Of a stretch of DNA of 64,000 nucleotides, positions 34,638 to 43,772 are shown piece after piece; positions within the stretch are counted from its first letter, which is position 1; every line of letters begins with the position of its first letter. A program made the translations under genes and the position numbers. Below the pieces are notes generated by a model that was given only the letters and a program-made list of their open reading frames with translations, did no database searches and was not told the DNA's origin. Origin of the DNA: Herbaspirillum sp. RV1423 (GTDB taxonomy: Bacteria > Pseudomonadota > Gammaproteobacteria > Burkholderiales > Burkholderiaceae_D); NCBI RefSeq assembly GCF_000577615.1, contig NZ_CBXX010000001.1, positions 62,001-126,000 on the forward strand. Reading direction: 5' to 3'.

Positions 34638-35572
34638 CCGCTCCTGTCGACATCAGCATCTGCATTTGCACGTTCCGCCGCCCTGTGCTGCTGGACCGCC
34701 TGCTCACGGCACTGACCGAACAGGTCTGCGACGGCCTGCGTGTGGAAGTCGTGGTGGTCGACAACGATCCGGCCGGCTCCGCAGCAGAACTCTTGCGCGA
34801 CTGGCAAAGCCGCATGGCCATGCCCTTGCATGCGCGCCACGAAACCACGCCCAACATCGCCCGGGCGCGCAACGCCGCCGTCCATGCGGCGCAGGGTGAA
34901 TGGGTGCTGTTCATCGACGACGACGAAACGCCCGACGCCGACTGGATACGCAAGCTGGCGCAAACCCAGCGCCGCTACGACGCCGACGCCGTATTCGCAC
35001 CGGTGCTGCCGCGCTACCGCGACGACACGCCGGCCTGGATTCGCCGCGGCGATTTCTTCAATCGCCGCCGCTTCGCCACCGGCAGCGTCATCACGACCAA
35101 AGATGCGCGCACCGGCAACGTACTGATCCGGCGCAGCAAGCTGATGGCTGTGGCGGGCCCCGAAGGCGGTCCCTTCGACGCCGACTTCGGCCGCACCGGC
35201 GCGGAAGACACCATGCTGTTTCGCGACATGCTTGCGCACGGCGCCAGATTCGTCTGGTGCGACGAAGCCACTGTCAGCGAAGAAGTGCCGGCGCAGCGCG
35301 CCAATCTCAACTGGCTGCTGCGCCGCTCGTATCGCCTGGGGCAAACATATGTGCTCTCGGAAATCGCCCGCCTCGGCGGCATGCGACGTTTCCTGCGCGC
35401 AACCCGACTCGGCGCGCGCGCTCTGGTCCAATTGCCGGTCGCCGCCGGTGTGGCGCTACTGGCCCTTCCTTTTTCCCGCATCGCGTCGATCCGCTGGCTG
35501 CGTATCACGCTGGCGCAATGCGGCAAATTAAGCGCCCTTCTGGGCCATCGCTATCATGAATACGGCAACTGA
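34634..35572 (+). CDS. Family 2 glycosyltransferase
   Basis: 312 aa. GT-A fold opening DISICICTFRRPVLLDRLLTAL, nucleotide-sugar region VVVDNDPAGSAAELL, and a DxD-like acidic cluster in EWVLFIDDDETPDADWI. A hydrophobic segment near the C-terminus (VQLPVAAGVALLALPF) suggests membrane association. It probably adds one sugar to the lipid-linked repeat unit in the cytosol. Start overlaps the flippase stop by 4 bp; its end overlaps the next gene by 17 bp. Confidence 0.85.
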   Translation: MTAPVDISICICTFRRPVLLDRLLTALTEQVCDGLRVEVVVVDNDPAGSAAELLRDWQSRMAMPLHARHETTPNIARARNAAVHAAQGEWVLFIDDDETPDADWIRKLAQTQRRYDADAVFAPVLPRYRDDTPAWIRRGDFFNRRRFATGSVITTKDARTGNVLIRRSKLMAVAGPEGGPFDADFGRTGAEDTMLFRDMLAHGARFVWCDEATVSEEVPAQRANLNWLLRRSYRLGQTYVLSEIARLGGMRRFLRATRLGARALVQLPVAAGVALLALPFSRIASIRWLRITLAQCGKLSALLGHRYHEYGN

Positions 35573-36929
35573 ACAATTGGCTCCATCGAGGCCGGCATCG
35601 ACATTCGGCCATATCAATACCTTCGTCGTGTCCCTGCTGGTCGTCCTGAGCATGACGTTCTCGCTGCTGCCGCCCGGTTTGAACTGGGGCAATATCGATC
35701 CGCAGGGCAGTTATGCCGAGGGCTCGCTGGTGTTTCAGATCCAGTTCGGATCGGTGTTCCTGATCGGCGCCTGGCTGGCCCGGCGCAACTGGCGCTGGAG
35801 CCTGCTTCATGCGCAGAATCTCAATCCGTTGCTGATTGCGATCATCCTGTATTGCCTGATCACCATGCTGTGGTCGCCCTATCCGGTGGTCACGCTCAAA
35901 CGCAGCGTCCAATTGATCGGCCTGACGCTAGTCGGCATCGCGATCTCGCCGCCGGTCGGCGGCAAACATCAGTTGATCCGCACCATGCTGGGCACGTTGA
36001 TGACGCTCATGGCGTTGTCTTTCGTGGTGTCGCTGGTGCTGCCGAGCATCGGCGTCGATTATGAACTGGGAGGCGCCTGGCGCGGCGTAGTGTCGCAAAA
36101 AAATACGCTGGGCGCGATCTCCGCTCTGTGCATCGTGCTATGGATCAAGGAAAGCCTGGGCACGACCTTCCCGCGCTCGCTCTGCTATTTCGGCATCGTG
36201 TTCAGCCTGTTCATGCTGATCATGGCCAAGAGCAGCACCGCCATCCTGGTAGCGACGCTGGGTACCGGCATCTATCTGCTCGCGCGCCGACGTTACCTGA
36301 CCGGCGAATTCGACGGTCGGCGAGTGACGCTGGGCCTGGTCGTCATCGCCCTGCTCTGCCTGCAGATTTTCTATGTCGTCCAGGGACGCCTGCCCGAATG
36401 GGATGAATTGTTCGCACCATTCGGCGCACTGTTCCACAAGAGCAGCGACCTCACCGGACGTACCGACATCTGGCGCCTGGTGATGCTGGAAGTGCGACAA
36501 CATCCGATATTGGGCATCGGCTACGGCGCATTCTGGCTGGGAGAAGGAAGTCCGTCGCAGGGCATCATCAACATCCTGCACTGGATTCCCCTGCAAGCGC
36601 ACAACGGCTACGTCGACATCCTCAACGAACTGGGCATCGTCGGCCTCGTGATCTTGGCCGGCGTATTCATCGTCCATATCCTGAATCTGGTGAAACTGAC
36701 GCGCATCGACCGCGAAGAAGCGGCCTTCCACTGGACCATGTTGATCCTGATCTTGATCAGCAACTTGTCGGAAAGTGAAATGTTCCGCGGCGTGCTGTTC
36801 CAGAACATCTTCTTTCTCTATTCTTCGACGGAGATTTCGGCACGCCTGACCGTGTATCGCATGGAGCAGGCGGAACGGGAAAAACCTGCCCAGGAACCCG
36901 GCAATGATGCCAACGGAGTATCGTCATGA
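35556..36929 (+). CDS. O-antigen ligase/polymerase-like membrane protein (Wzy type)
   Basis: 457 aa with about 10-12 hydrophobic segments and a large periplasmic loop containing TGRTDIWRLVMLEVRQHPILGIGYGAFW and QAHNGYVDILNELGIVGL, the Wzy_C motif of polymerases and ligases. In this locus it most likely polymerises the EPS repeat units. Overlaps both neighbours (17 bp and 4 bp). Confidence 0.87.
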   Translation: MNTATEQLAPSRPASTFGHINTFVVSLLVVLSMTFSLLPPGLNWGNIDPQGSYAEGSLVFQIQFGSVFLIGAWLARRNWRWSLLHAQNLNPLLIAIILYCLITMLWSPYPVVTLKRSVQLIGLTLVGIAISPPVGGKHQLIRTMLGTLMTLMALSFVVSLVLPSIGVDYELGGAWRGVVSQKNTLGAISALCIVLWIKESLGTTFPRSLCYFGIVFSLFMLIMAKSSTAILVATLGTGIYLLARRRYLTGEFDGRRVTLGLVVIALLCLQIFYVVQGRLPEWDELFAPFGALFHKSSDLTGRTDIWRLVMLEVRQHPILGIGYGAFWLGEGSPSQGIINILHWIPLQAHNGYVDILNELGIVGLVILAGVFIVHILNLVKLTRIDREEAAFHWTMLILILISNLSESEMFRGVLFQNIFFLYSSTEISARLTVYRMEQAEREKPAQEPGNDANGVSS

Positions 36930-39292
36930 ACCGCGCGACGACGTGGCGTATGCTCTTGCTGGCGGCTTGCCTGGCGACATCGGCGCCGGCAATGACGCAA
37001 ACCGTTGCCGGCGGCTTCACCGGCGGCGATAACGGCATCCAGTATTTCAACTTCGCCATCGACGAAGACAAGCTCGCGGGCGCGCCCGACCGATCAGGGA
37101 TGAACCGCCCGCTCGACGCCGGGGCGCGCATTTTCGTGCGCAACGGCCACTTCTATCGCGTCGGCGCCGACAACCTTCCGAACACCGCCGACGACACGCG
37201 CGTGCGCCTGTACGGCATCAACCTCAGCTTCGCCACCAATTTCCCCTCCGACGCCGATGCCGTGCGGCTGGCCCTGCGCCTGCGCAAGCTCGGCATCAAT
37301 GCGGTGCGTCTGCATCACATGGACAGCAGCCCGGGCACCCAGGACAGTCCGCCGCGCAGCCTGCTCACGCCGGGGCCCTATCCCAGCTTCAACCAGGTCG
37401 CTGTCGCGCGGCTGCGCAACTTCATCGCCGCGCTGAAGCAGCAGGGCATCTACGTCGATCTCAACCTGCATGTCGGCTACCGTTTCCGCCCCGCCGTCGA
37501 CCAGTTGCCGCCATTGGACGGCAAGGCCGAAGCAACGTCGCTGGGCGCGCCGCTGCACGTCTACTATCCGCGCATGGTGGCCTTGCAGGAAGAGTATGCG
37601 CGCCAACTGATCCGCGGCCTCGGCCTGCGCAACAATCCGGCGCTGGCGATGGTCGAGATCAACAACGAGTCTTCACTGCTGGCCGCGTGGCAACGCCGCG
37701 AGTGGACCGACGCCGTCCCCAGGGCATATGAAGCCGAGCTGCGCAAGCAATGGCAGGACTGGCTGGTCAAACGTTACGGTTCGACCGCGAAGGCCTGCGC
37801 CGCATGGAATACCTGCGTCTCCAGCGATTCGACGATCCAGTTGCTGACGCCGACCGACGCTTCCCAAGTCGGCCAATGGCGCGACCGCCTCGACGGCAAG
37901 CTGAAGTCGCTCACAGAAAAAATCCTCGGACCAGGCGACCCCGGCACGCCGAACACTTCCGGAGAAGCGCTGCGCGTGCGCGACTTCCTGATGTTCCTGG
38001 CCGACACCGACCGCGCCTATTTCAACCGTATGCGCCAAGTGGTGCAAAGCGAAACCGATGCGCTGGTGCCGGTGACCGGCACCCAAATGGGATATGGCGG
38101 CGTACTGAATTTCGATTCGCAAACGCAGATGGATTATCTCGACGAGCACTTTTACATCGACCATCCCGACTTCCCCGGTCCGGCCTGGGACCGCAACGAC
38201 TGGCGCATCCGCAACAGTTCGGCCAGCGACGGCGAACTGAGCCGACTGCTGGCGCTGGCCTTGCGCCGCGACCTGCGCAAACCTTTCGTCGTCAGCGAAT
38301 ACAATCAGCCCTTTCCCAACAAGCAAGGCAGCGAAATCCTGCCGCTGATGGCGGCCTTTGCCGCCGCCCAGGATTGGGACGGCCTGTTCTTCTTCGACTA
38401 CCTCGACGGCGACAACTGGGCGACGACGCCGTCGGCGTTCACGCTCAGCGGCGACTGGGGAAAATATGCCGCCTTCGGGCAAAGCGCGATGCTGTTCCGC
38501 AGCGGCCTGATGGCGACCCTGCCGAACCAGATCGCCATTCCGCTGGCTCCCGATGCACGCCGCGCGATCGCAGCCGCACGCGAGCCCGGCGCGTTCGAAA
38601 CCCATTTGTCGGTGCGCTACGGCATCACGCCCCAACTGGCAACGCAGGCGCGCCTGGGCATGGATCTCAGCGGCGCCGCGAAACTGGCGACACAGGCTGC
38701 GCCGGTAACGCCGCTACGCGCTCCTAACGGCGAGTTCGAATTCGACGCACAACAACGCACTATCCAGTTGCGCACGCCGCAAGCGCGGGGCTTTTTCGGC
38801 TTTCTCATGAAACGCCGCGTCGGCGACGACAACGTCGCCATCGAATTGCTCGGCAAGAGCCGCGGCTTCACCGGCGTGCTGCTGACGGCGCTCGACAATC
38901 GTCCTTTGGCTGCGTCGCGGCAAATCCTGATCTCCGCTTCCAGCGCCATCACCGGCAATCAGCCAGGCTCAATGCCGCCGCGCCCGAAAGAACTGGTCCG
39001 TTACAAGAGCGAAGCCACATGGTGGACGCTGGAACCCGATGCCGGCATGAACGACAAGCCGTCGGGACCGCGCGACGTCGAAGGTCCGGTCTGGATGGAG
39101 CGCAATGAAGCGCGCATCAGCCTGCGCACCCAGGCCAGGCGCATCTCGGTCTATCCGCTGGACGGCAGCGGCAAGCGCCTTGCCGCGCTCGGCGGCAATC
39201 GCGTCAGTCTGAACAACGGCCTCGCTACGATCCACGTCCAGGCCGATATTGCCCAGGCCAGCCCCTGGTACGAGGTGGTTGCCGATGAATGA
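36926..39292 (+). CDS. Secreted glycoside hydrolase, clan-A type TIM barrel
   Basis: 788 aa. Signal peptide (LLLAACLATSAPAMTQT), then a (beta/alpha)8 domain of cellulase/GH5-like clan GH-A: Asn-Glu with the probable acid/base Glu248 in VEINNESS, and the nucleophile candidate Glu458 in PFVVSEYNQPF. Residues about 590-788 form a separate beta-rich C-terminal part. In EPS operons such enzymes trim or release the polymer in the periplasm. The start overlaps the polymerase stop by 4 bp. Specific family and linkage cannot be read here. Confidence 0.8.
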   Translation: MNRATTWRMLLLAACLATSAPAMTQTVAGGFTGGDNGIQYFNFAIDEDKLAGAPDRSGMNRPLDAGARIFVRNGHFYRVGADNLPNTADDTRVRLYGINLSFATNFPSDADAVRLALRLRKLGINAVRLHHMDSSPGTQDSPPRSLLTPGPYPSFNQVAVARLRNFIAALKQQGIYVDLNLHVGYRFRPAVDQLPPLDGKAEATSLGAPLHVYYPRMVALQEEYARQLIRGLGLRNNPALAMVEINNESSLLAAWQRREWTDAVPRAYEAELRKQWQDWLVKRYGSTAKACAAWNTCVSSDSTIQLLTPTDASQVGQWRDRLDGKLKSLTEKILGPGDPGTPNTSGEALRVRDFLMFLADTDRAYFNRMRQVVQSETDALVPVTGTQMGYGGVLNFDSQTQMDYLDEHFYIDHPDFPGPAWDRNDWRIRNSSASDGELSRLLALALRRDLRKPFVVSEYNQPFPNKQGSEILPLMAAFAAAQDWDGLFFFDYLDGDNWATTPSAFTLSGDWGKYAAFGQSAMLFRSGLMATLPNQIAIPLAPDARRAIAAAREPGAFETHLSVRYGITPQLATQARLGMDLSGAAKLATQAAPVTPLRAPNGEFEFDAQQRTIQLRTPQARGFFGFLMKRRVGDDNVAIELLGKSRGFTGVLLTALDNRPLAASRQILISASSAITGNQPGSMPPRPKELVRYKSEATWWTLEPDAGMNDKPSGPRDVEGPVWMERNEARISLRTQARRISVYPLDGSGKRLAALGGNRVSLNNGLATIHVQADIAQASPWYEVVADE

Positions 39293-40685
39293 CGTCATGC
39301 CCTCAACCCGGACCGCCGGCAGACTCCGCGGCATCGGCATGCTGGCATGCGCAACGCTCGCGACACTACTGGTTGGCGCGCCGCAAGCGAATGCCACCGC
39401 CGAATACGCACTGCAAAGCGGCCTGAGCTGGTATCGCATCGACAATCCCTTCCTGTTCCCGAACAACAGCAACAACAAGCTCAAGACGTCGGACTCGGCG
39501 TGGTCGACGGATCTGCGCGGCGCATTGTTCCTGCCGCTGCCGACCGAGCGCACCAATCTGCAACTGACTGCGTCGGTGTCGCAGATGCATTACGGCAGCA
39601 GTTTCAGCAGTTACAGCGAGCAGATCAATGGCGGCGGCCCCTACAGCCTGAACAAGGCGAAGAAGCAATTCGAAGGCATCTACAACTGGGAATACAGCGA
39701 CCTGCTGCGCGGCCGCATCCGTCATCGCACCGACGACCGGCTGTACAGCTATTTCGGCGGCGAAATAGCGCGCAGCAACAGCACGCCCCCGCGCGACATT
39801 TCCAACGTCGAACCGGAGTTTCCGCATATCCGCGAAGACAACATCGAGGTCGCCTACCGCGTCACCAACCGCTTCGACGTGCCGCTGACCTGGACCCAGC
39901 AAACCCTGAGCTACATGATCCCCGGCCGGGTCGAGATGTACAACATGAACAGCAATGCCATCCAGGCGGCGATCCGCTATACCTCCGGCACCAAATCGAC
40001 CTTCTCGGGCGGCGTAAGGCGCAACAAGGTGAGCTTTCCCAACCGCACAGCCGACGAGATCGCCGAGTTCGACTCGCGCTACACCGATACCGAACTATTC
40101 ACAGACACCGCCTGGCGCTATACCGAGAACACAATTTTCGTCGGTCACCTCGGCACTATCGCACGGCATTTCAGGACTCGGACGGACCACGACAGCCGAC
40201 TGGTGTCGGCCGAACTCGGCATCGACTGGCATTACTCGCCGAAGACGACCTTCTATGGCCGCATCTGGGATCGTCCGCAAGCCAACGACGAGGCCGATAG
40301 CCGCCTGTATGTCATCACCAAGGGCATACAGGGCCGCGCCGTCTGGCAGGCCACGCCGAAGACGCGGGTGTCGCTGCTGGCATCGCTGGAATCGCAAAAA
40401 TCCCAGGGCTTCGCCACCAGCCAGATCAGCACGCCGACCGGCGGTAACGATCAATTGCTGCGGCTGGGCTTGCGCTACGACTACGACATCACGCGCCGGC
40501 TGGCCTTCCGCCTCGACGCCGTACGCGAACAGACCACGTCCAGATCGGGCGGCGACATCTACTACCGGCGCAGCACCATCCAAGCCAGCCTGAACTACAC
40601 TTTCGACAACATCACCGGGCCGTTCATCTACGAAAACCAACAAGGCTACAACCGCGCTCGCCAACAGATTGAGGATCTGCGATGA
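39285..40685 (+). CDS. Outer-membrane beta-barrel protein of the EPS operon (EpsL-like)
   Basis: 466 aa from the internal Met that overlaps the hydrolase stop by 8 bp. An N-terminal export signal (GMLACATLATLLVGAPQANATAEY) is followed by many alternating amphipathic strands rich in Tyr, Thr and Arg, ending SLNYTFDNITGPFIYENQQGYNR. This fits the EpsL-type barrel found with Wza-like exporters and might complete the export path. An earlier in-frame start lies inside the previous gene and is less likely. Confidence 0.72.
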   Translation: MNDVMPSTRTAGRLRGIGMLACATLATLLVGAPQANATAEYALQSGLSWYRIDNPFLFPNNSNNKLKTSDSAWSTDLRGALFLPLPTERTNLQLTASVSQMHYGSSFSSYSEQINGGGPYSLNKAKKQFEGIYNWEYSDLLRGRIRHRTDDRLYSYFGGEIARSNSTPPRDISNVEPEFPHIREDNIEVAYRVTNRFDVPLTWTQQTLSYMIPGRVEMYNMNSNAIQAAIRYTSGTKSTFSGGVRRNKVSFPNRTADEIAEFDSRYTDTELFTDTAWRYTENTIFVGHLGTIARHFRTRTDHDSRLVSAELGIDWHYSPKTTFYGRIWDRPQANDEADSRLYVITKGIQGRAVWQATPKTRVSLLASLESQKSQGFATSQISTPTGGNDQLLRLGLRYDYDITRRLAFRLDAVREQTTSRSGGDIYYRRSTIQASLNYTFDNITGPFIYENQQGYNRARQQIEDLR

Positions 40686-41803
40686 CCCTGACCGCCAGTG
40701 CACGGCCTTCCTTCGACTATATCCCCGGTCTCGACGGCCTGCGCGCATTCGCCGTGCTGCTGGTGCTGGTCGCACATCTGGGTTTCAGCTCGGCGATCCC
40801 GGGCGGCTTTGGCGTGACAGTGTTCTTTTTCATCAGCGGCTTGCTGATCACGCGCCTGCTGCTGGCCGAACATGCGCAGAACGGCAGGATCGCCATCGGA
40901 CGATTCTATGCGCGCCGCCTGGTCAGGCTCTATCCAGCGCTGCTGGTCGCCATCGTCCTGGGTGCGCTGGCGTTCAGCCTCGCGGGTGGCATCATGAGTT
41001 GGGGCAAGGTCTCGGCCGCGCTGTTTTATTACGCCAATTACTACGGCATTTACTTCCATTTCGGGCAGGGCCGCGACGGCTTCGATCCTTTCAGCATCCT
41101 CTGGTCGTTGGCGGTGGAGGAGCAGTACTACCTGGTCTTCCCTTTCATCTGCGTGGCGCTGCTGGCGGGTGCAGCCAGCCTGCGCCGTTTTTCCTGGGCG
41201 CTGGCCGGCGGCGTGGCGCTGGTGCTGCTGTGGCGCGTCGTCCTGCATCACAACGGCGGCAGCAGCGACCGCATCTACATGGGCACCGACACGCGCATCG
41301 ATTCCATCCTCTATGGCGCCTGGCTGGCCCTGATCCTGGCCAACGACACGCAGAAACACTGGCGGCGCTTTTCCGCCAGCCATCTGGTGCAAGCGGTCTG
41401 CCTGCTCCTGCTGCTGATCTGCTTCGTGGCGCGGCATCCGGGTTTTCGCGACACGCTGCGCTATTCGCTGCAAGGGCTGGCGCTGATGCCGCTGGTGACG
41501 GCGCTTTGTTTTACCGATGCGCTGGCGCCGCTGACGCGATTGCTGGAAACCGGCGCGGCGCGGCGCGTCGGCAAGTGGTCCTACTCGCTCTATCTTTATC
41601 ATCCGATCGCCATCGTGACCGCGGAGATCTGGTGGGGACCGGGCAGCCTCGGACCGCAACGCATCGGCTGGCAGGCCTACCCCGCATTCGCCGCGACCGC
41701 AGTGCTGCTATCATTTGCGCTGGCCGTTGCGTCTTACAATTTTGTAGAGAAACCTTTCCTGCGCTGGCGCCGTCGTTTCGGTGCGCATATCGTTGCCGAC
41801 TGA
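40682..41803 (+). CDS. Acyltransferase 3 family membrane protein
   Basis: 373 aa with about 10 hydrophobic segments. The opening YIPGLDGLRAFAVLLVLVAH carries the conserved His, followed by GVTVFFFISGLLITRLLL and RRLVRLYPALL, all family hallmarks. It likely transfers acetyl or succinyl groups to the sugar units at the membrane. Start overlaps the previous stop (ATGA). Confidence 0.9.
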   Translation: MTLTASARPSFDYIPGLDGLRAFAVLLVLVAHLGFSSAIPGGFGVTVFFFISGLLITRLLLAEHAQNGRIAIGRFYARRLVRLYPALLVAIVLGALAFSLAGGIMSWGKVSAALFYYANYYGIYFHFGQGRDGFDPFSILWSLAVEEQYYLVFPFICVALLAGAASLRRFSWALAGGVALVLLWRVVLHHNGGSSDRIYMGTDTRIDSILYGAWLALILANDTQKHWRRFSASHLVQAVCLLLLLICFVARHPGFRDTLRYSLQGLALMPLVTALCFTDALAPLTRLLETGAARRVGKWSYSLYLYHPIAIVTAEIWWGPGSLGPQRIGWQAYPAFAATAVLLSFALAVASYNFVEKPFLRWRRRFGAHIVAD

Positions 41804-41834
41804 CGGGGTGCAGGGGATTCCGGAAAAACCGCCC

Positions 41835-42608
41835 ATGCCAGATTCCGCCTCAAAACTTGCCCTGCGCATCAGCCGACGACTGGCGCAGCACGCCTACAAG
41901 GAAATGCTGCCGTTGTGCGCTGATATCGGCGTGGTCAGCTTCACGTTCGACGATGCTCCCGCATCGGCCTGCGAAGCCGGCGCACGCACGCTCGAGCGGC
42001 ATGGCGCGCGCGGCACCTTCTACGTCGCGGGCGGCCTCACCGGCAGCCTCGAAGAAGGCAAGCCTTGCCACACCCGCGACCATTTGCTGGCGCTGCTGGC
42101 CGCCGGCCACGAACTCGGTTGCCACAGCTATTCGCACATCCGTTGCGATACCTTGACGGCTCCCGAACTTGAACGCGAACTCGACCGCAACGCCGCCTTC
42201 CTGGCCGAGTTCGGCGTCGATTCCGCGACGCTGGATTTTGCCTATCCGTTCGGCGCCTACGCCTACAACGCCAAACGCATCTGCAGCAAACGCTTCCGCT
42301 CCAGCCGCATCACCGGCGGCGGCGCGCATGAAGACTACGCCGACCTGAATGCGCTGAAAACCCATCGCCTGTACGACATTGCGGTCGATGCCGAGGATTA
42401 TGAAACACTGCTGGAGCGCACCTCCCGCCAGAAAGGTTGGCTGATCGTCAACACCCATGATGTGGAAAATCCGCCGAGCCGCTATGGAACCACGCCGGAA
42501 CGGTTGGAACGCGCCATCGCGGCGGCGCTTGCCGCCGGCTGCAAAGTGTTGCCGGTCAATGCCGCTATCGATTACTGGCAGCAGTACGCCAACGCCGCAG
42601 ACGCCTGA
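41835..42608 (+). CDS. Polysaccharide deacetylase (NodB/CE4-like)
   Basis: 257 aa from the ATG at 41835; an earlier ATG at 41781 overlapping the acyltransferase is possible. CE4 motifs are VSFTFDDAPASA (catalytic and metal Asp), the metal site HSYSHIR, and FAYPFGAYAYNA; the C-terminal WLIVNTHDVEN gives the general-acid His. No signal peptide is seen, so a cytosolic substrate such as a lipid-linked or nucleotide sugar is possible. With the acyltransferase it gives the locus both an acyl-adding and an acyl-removing enzyme. Its last 44 bp overlap the convergent gene. Confidence 0.85.
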   Translation: MPDSASKLALRISRRLAQHAYKEMLPLCADIGVVSFTFDDAPASACEAGARTLERHGARGTFYVAGGLTGSLEEGKPCHTRDHLLALLAAGHELGCHSYSHIRCDTLTAPELERELDRNAAFLAEFGVDSATLDFAYPFGAYAYNAKRICSKRFRSSRITGGGAHEDYADLNALKTHRLYDIAVDAEDYETLLERTSRQKGWLIVNTHDVENPPSRYGTTPERLERAIAAALAAGCKVLPVNAAIDYWQQYANAADA

Positions 42609-43758
42609 CCAGGCCGCGCAGGCGCTCGTTGCCGCGTGCCTGCGCCCGCAGCCTTCGATAGGCCTCATCGAGTGCCACCACAAGCTTGCCGCGCAGGCTA
42701 TGACCTTGCTGGCCGGCATACAACAGCAAGCTGTGATCGGCCCATTGCAGCTTGTAGGCTTCGTCGCCGACGGTCAGGTCAAATATCTCCAACCCACTGT
42801 CGATGCAATGCCTGAGTACGGCATCGAGCAGGATACGCCCCGCCGAATAGCGTGCCCACTCGCCATCCTGATAGCCTGGCATCAGCCAGTAGAAGCGCTT
42901 GCCGTAACACATGCCCCAATGCGTGGCGACCAAGTGCTCGTCGACATACAGCGCCGACACGACAATCGCGCCGCCGCCCAGCCCGTGCGCCGCGAGATGC
43001 TGATAGAACGCTAGATAGCCCTCTTCCGCGAACAAGTCGCGGCTGCCGGTTTCATTCCAGCGCCGCGCTTTTTGCCGGGCCATGGCCGCCACCACCTCCA
43101 CGCGTTGCGGCGCCGGCGTATCGACCAGCAATTGCACCGTGCCCAGTTCGCCGAGCCGGCGCAACTGCCTGCGCGTGTCGGCGAACATCTTGGCGCTGCG
43201 CTGCTTCTGGAACGCTTCATAACCAACCGTCAGCGTTGCCGCATGGGCCTGTTCGGTCTGGCGCATGCCTGTCAGCGCCACCATCGGATTGGCGACGCCT
43301 TCGATATGCTGCGGCATGCGGCGTGCGCGGAAAACATCGACGCCTCCCAGCAAACGCACGATCACCGGCCACAAGGCGGCAAACCCCGACACATCGAAAT
43401 CTGCGCGCAGCAGCGGCGCGTTGTAGTCGGTGATCTCGCCGCCGAGGAAACCTGCGATGCGCAAGCCGTACTTGCGTCGGCGCCCGAGCGGCAGCAGCAT
43501 CAGCGTGCGGTCGTCGGCGTCGGTCAGTTCCACCAGCAGAACTTCCCAGCCTTGCCTTTGCCCGAGCGTGCGCTGCCAAGTCGCCAGCCAGTCGTATGCC
43601 TGGAAACCGTAAGACGCGCAATCGGTTTGCGCCGCGCGCCAACGCGCTTCAACTTGCTCGAACGCAGTATGGACGCATATTGCAACGCCGTCGCCAAAAC
43701 GGCCGGCGACGTCCGGGGCCAGTTCGCTCAACAGGTGTCGGGATACGGCCTTCGGCAT
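42565..43758 (-). CDS. CelD/BcsL-like GNAT acetyltransferase
   Basis: 397 aa. The C-terminal half (YEAFQKQRSAKMFADTRRQLRRLGELGTVQ... FYWLMPGYQDGEWARYSAGRILLDAVLRHC) fits the CelD/Acetyltransf_6 family involved in polysaccharide modification; the N-terminal half (CASYGFQAYDWLATWQRTLG) is a second GNAT-like fold. Last gene of the leftward EPS arm, 14 bp after the priming transferase. Its end overlaps the deacetylase on the other strand by 44 bp. Confidence 0.8.
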   Translation of the reverse strand: MPKAVSRHLLSELAPDVAGRFGDGVAICVHTAFEQVEARWRAAQTDCASYGFQAYDWLATWQRTLGQRQGWEVLLVELTDADDRTLMLLPLGRRRKYGLRIAGFLGGEITDYNAPLLRADFDVSGFAALWPVIVRLLGGVDVFRARRMPQHIEGVANPMVALTGMRQTEQAHAATLTVGYEAFQKQRSAKMFADTRRQLRRLGELGTVQLLVDTPAPQRVEVVAAMARQKARRWNETGSRDLFAEEGYLAFYQHLAAHGLGGGAIVVSALYVDEHLVATHWGMCYGKRFYWLMPGYQDGEWARYSAGRILLDAVLRHCIDSGLEIFDLTVGDEAYKLQWADHSLLLYAGQQGHSLRGKLVVALDEAYRRLRAQARGNERLRGLVRRLRRWRTAASNR

Positions 43759-43772
43759 GCGCGGCGCCCCGG

